Part shown: one piece after another, positions 61,848 to 64,000 of the stretch
How positions within the stretch are numbered: position 1 is the first letter of the stretch
Layout: every line of letters begins with the position of its first letter
Source of the DNA: Gymnorhina tibicen
Lineage: Eukaryota; Chordata; Aves; Passeriformes; Artamidae
NCBI GenBank assembly: GCA_013399875.1
Contig: VXAZ01003885.1
Location: 434,330 to 498,329 of the forward strand
DNA: 64,000 nt
Direction of reading: 5' to 3'
Notes under the pieces: model-generated
The model's input: the letters and a program-made list of their open reading frames with translations, nothing else
Database searches by the model: none
What the model was told of the DNA's origin: nothing
Made by a program: the position numbers and the translations under genes

Positions 61848-62350
61848 TCCCCGATGGATAGGGGCATCCCAGATGGATGGGGGCATCCCCGGGGTGAGGG
61901 GTCCCCCCCGGGTGTCTTCAGCAACGCGTGTCCTTTGGGGAACCATGACAGGGAAGGCTCCCCCAGCGGGTCCCTGGAGCATCCCTGGGGACAGGGGTCC
62001 CCTCGCGTGTCCCCTGCAGAGCAGGTCGCTGGGGTACCCCTCTGGAGGAGGGTTACTCCGGGGCATTCCAGTTCCTGGGACACCCCTGAGGGTAAGTGTC
62101 CCGCAGGACAGGTCTGGGGAAGGAGGTCCCCAGGGTGTCCTGAGCAGTGCGAGTCCCCTGGGTGTCCCTGTAAGCGCAGGTCCTCCGGGGTAGTCTCAGA
62201 GGTGAAGGTCCCCGAGGAACACTGAGGATGACGGTCCCCTGGGGCACCACTGTCACTGCAGAGCATCCTCGGAGCTGGAAGTCCCCCATGTGCCCCGTGG
62301 GTGGGAGGTCCCTGGGGCCCCTCTTGGTGACGATCCCCTGAGACACCTCC
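61848..62350. repeat. Degenerate GC-rich minisatellite upstream of MTCL2
   Basis: Repeated words such as ggtcccctggggcacc, ggggcatcccag and aggtccctggggcc recur every 25-45 bases. It is strongly diverged, so unit length and copy number are uncertain. Confidence 0.5.
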
Positions 62351-63334
62351 GCTCCCCGCCACGCTGCCCAGGGCCAGCCCCAGCTGCCTTCCCAACAGTT
62401 GGAGCGCGCACAGTGCCTCTCCAGGGGGAAGCCTGGAGCAGCGAGTGCCTGTTCAAAACTGCTCCCACCCACCCGCCGCGTCTGTCGTACGTTACCGACC
62501 GGCCCCAAACCCACCGCAGAGCATCCAAAGGCTGAGTTTGAAAAATGCTCCTCGGCTGCATTTGTAAAATGCTCCTCTGTGCTCTCCCGCGCGGCAGCAC
62601 GGCCGCCGTGGCCTCAGCACGGGAAGCGATGCTCTGCTGCATCATACAGACCCTGGCACCCCCTGGCTGCTCAGTTTCCATTTTTAATGCTAGGCAGCAC
62701 AGCCCCAAGGCAGCGGCTTCTTTTGCCCAGGGGCGAACCCGAGCCTGGCCGAGGGGCAGAGCCCTATGCACGTCTCAGTGGTATCCTGCCCAAAATAAAC
62801 ACACGCGGGGTTTATTAGAGGATTGCTCAACACCCGTCTCTGTTCAGCTCACAGTCCCCTGCCCTCCTCCCCAAGCGCCAGGCACCCTCTGGACACGGGC
62901 TGGGATTGCACTCCTGCTCTGCCCCAAGCCAGCTGTGCATCCCGCACAGGAAAACCCAGGCTTTTGTTGCAGGTATCACTCCCTGTGGCTCGTGGCCTGA
63001 GCAAGCGCTGTAATTTGGGGTGTGCCTCTGGCCACGGCTTGCTGAGCCCCCCCGTGAATGCCGAGGTGGTGTCTCCAGCCTGTCAGCAGCTTAAGGGGGG
63101 TGTGGGTGGAATAAGGGACCCCAGGAACATGAGAGGGGCTCCGTGTCCCAGCCCCACACTGCAGTGCAGCCACTGCACTGGGAAAGGAAGGTTCCTGGGC
63201 ATCCTGCCCTTTCCAGGATGAATCGCAGCCACAGGTGCCATTTCCCAGGCTCTGGCACGTTGCCTGACACCACACCTTGTAGGAAAGCAGGCTGAGCAGT
63301 CCCAGGTCCTGTCCCACAGCACAGGGAATGAGGA
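62351..63334. other. Upstream flank of MTCL2, no gene recognised
   Basis: Unique GC-rich sequence. Open frames on both strands are short and unlike any protein I know. Confidence 0.5.
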
Positions 63335-63362
63335 ATGGATGGATGGATGGATGGATGGATGG
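63335..63362. repeat. (ATGG)n microsatellite, 7 copies
   Basis: A perfect tetranucleotide run followed by a G-rich stretch. Confidence 0.96.
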
Positions 63363-63439
63363 AGGGGGGCACGGCCCTGCCCTTCTGTACGTGCTGCAGA
63401 GCAGCCCGTGCCCAGGGCTAACGGGAAGGCTGCTCTCCC

Positions 63440-63600
63440 CAAGGCTCGCAGCATCATTAGCAGCGCTGTGACTCAGTCCTGCTGCATGACTGCACATGCC
63501 CCTGAGCGGGACGGCAGGCCCTGACCGACCAGCGCTGCGCTCATTAATGAAGATCATTAGTTTTGCTCCGAGCAGTGGCTAATTGCGTAACACCGGGCAC
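63440..63600. promoter_or_regulatory. Candidate regulatory block upstream of MTCL2
   Basis: Contains an AP-1-type tgactca (63469-63475), homeodomain cores in cattaatgaagatcattag (63542-63560) and a C/EBP- or PAR-bZIP-like attgcgtaac (63582-63591), in otherwise GC-rich DNA. Non-coding; inferred from motif density. Confidence 0.3.
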
Positions 63601-63920
63601 ACGGTGGGCTGCCCTCGAGGAGCCGCACAGCTGCAGCGGAGCGAGGGATGAGCGCAGCGTGTCCGCAGCCTGGTCCTTGGGAACAACCCCCAGGATGCCA
63701 TAAGGAGGGACACGACATGTCCCCAACTCAGCCTGGGGTTGAGCACAGAGTAAAAAGGCTTTCCCAGAGAGCAGTCTCCCTGAGGGAAGCCCGCCTCCTA
63801 GGATTTGTCAGCTCTCATCACTCACAGCCCTCTTGCTTGAGCTGGGGACTCATCCCTGCTCTCCCAGCCTGGCTCTGGCTTGTCCCCACTCCTGTCCAGG
63901 TGGCCTTGGATTGCTGTACC

Positions 63921-64000
63921 TGTATTGGGTTTGTGTGGCCAGGTTTTGGTAGCAGGGGGAGGGCTGTGGGGGTGGCTTCTGCGAGAAGCTGCCGGAAGCT
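63921..64000 (+). mobile_element. Endogenous retroviral LTR, 5' edge (runs off the window)
   Basis: Begins with canonical TG at 63921 (tgtattgggtttgtgtggcc, aggttttggtagcaggggga) and continues with ggtggcttctgcgagaagct. This resembles the start of an LTR family I know from songbird genomes. The end of the element lies outside, so solo LTR and provirus cannot be told apart. No retroviral coding sequence is in the window. Confidence 0.65.

Overview
This is vertebrate nuclear DNA, almost certainly avian and probably passerine. The genes are split into GT-AG exons. There are several 3' ends of CR1 retrotransposons, the dominant bird LINE, and a retroviral LTR start at the right edge resembles one I associate with songbird genomes. 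Introns are short and GC-rich around MTCL2, and GC-rich minisatellites are frequent, as on bird microchromosomes. The species and chromosome cannot be fixed from the sequence alone.

Two protein-coding genes are present, both on the minus strand and arranged head to tail. (1) ACSS2, cytosolic/nuclear acetyl-CoA synthetase, runs from its start codon at 26232 leftwards past base 1. Thirteen exons were placed by splice sites and reading phase, giving about 495 residues. The C-terminal ~200 residues, including the catalytic lysine region, lie outside the window. (2) MTCL2 (SOGA1), a Golgi-associated microtubule-crosslinking coiled-coil protein, runs from exon 1 (61040, extending into an assembly gap at 61469-61682) to its stop codon at 38308. 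Fifteen coding exons encode at least 1617 residues. Its 5' end and start codon are hidden in the gap.

Layout from left to right: ACSS2 exons 13 to 3 (1-8942); a 16.7-kb ACSS2 intron 2 with four CR1 fragments; ACSS2 exons 2 and 1 in a CpG-rich island (25655-26232); a minisatellite against the ACSS2 start; intergenic DNA with a candidate regulatory block (about 30640-31260); a possible distal poly(A) region of MTCL2 (about 31880-31930); a 24-bp minisatellite and a 2-kb polypurine tract; a proximal MTCL2 poly(A) signal (35871-35876) and a 21-bp minisatellite; MTCL2 exons 15 to 2 (38308-53240); the 7.8-kb MTCL2 intron 1, ending in a repeat array that touches the exon 1 splice donor; exon 1 and its CpG island; and the upstream flank with another degenerate array, a candidate regulatory block and the LTR.

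The two genes are not known to form one pathway, although both have been tied to metabolic regulation. ACSS2 makes acetyl-CoA from acetate for lipogenesis and histone acetylation. SOGA1 was first described as an adiponectin-responsive inhibitor of autophagy. I found no RNA genes, CRISPR arrays or undescribed gene system. The unusual content is the number of independent tandem arrays placed at gene ends, and the possible long MTCL2 3' UTR.
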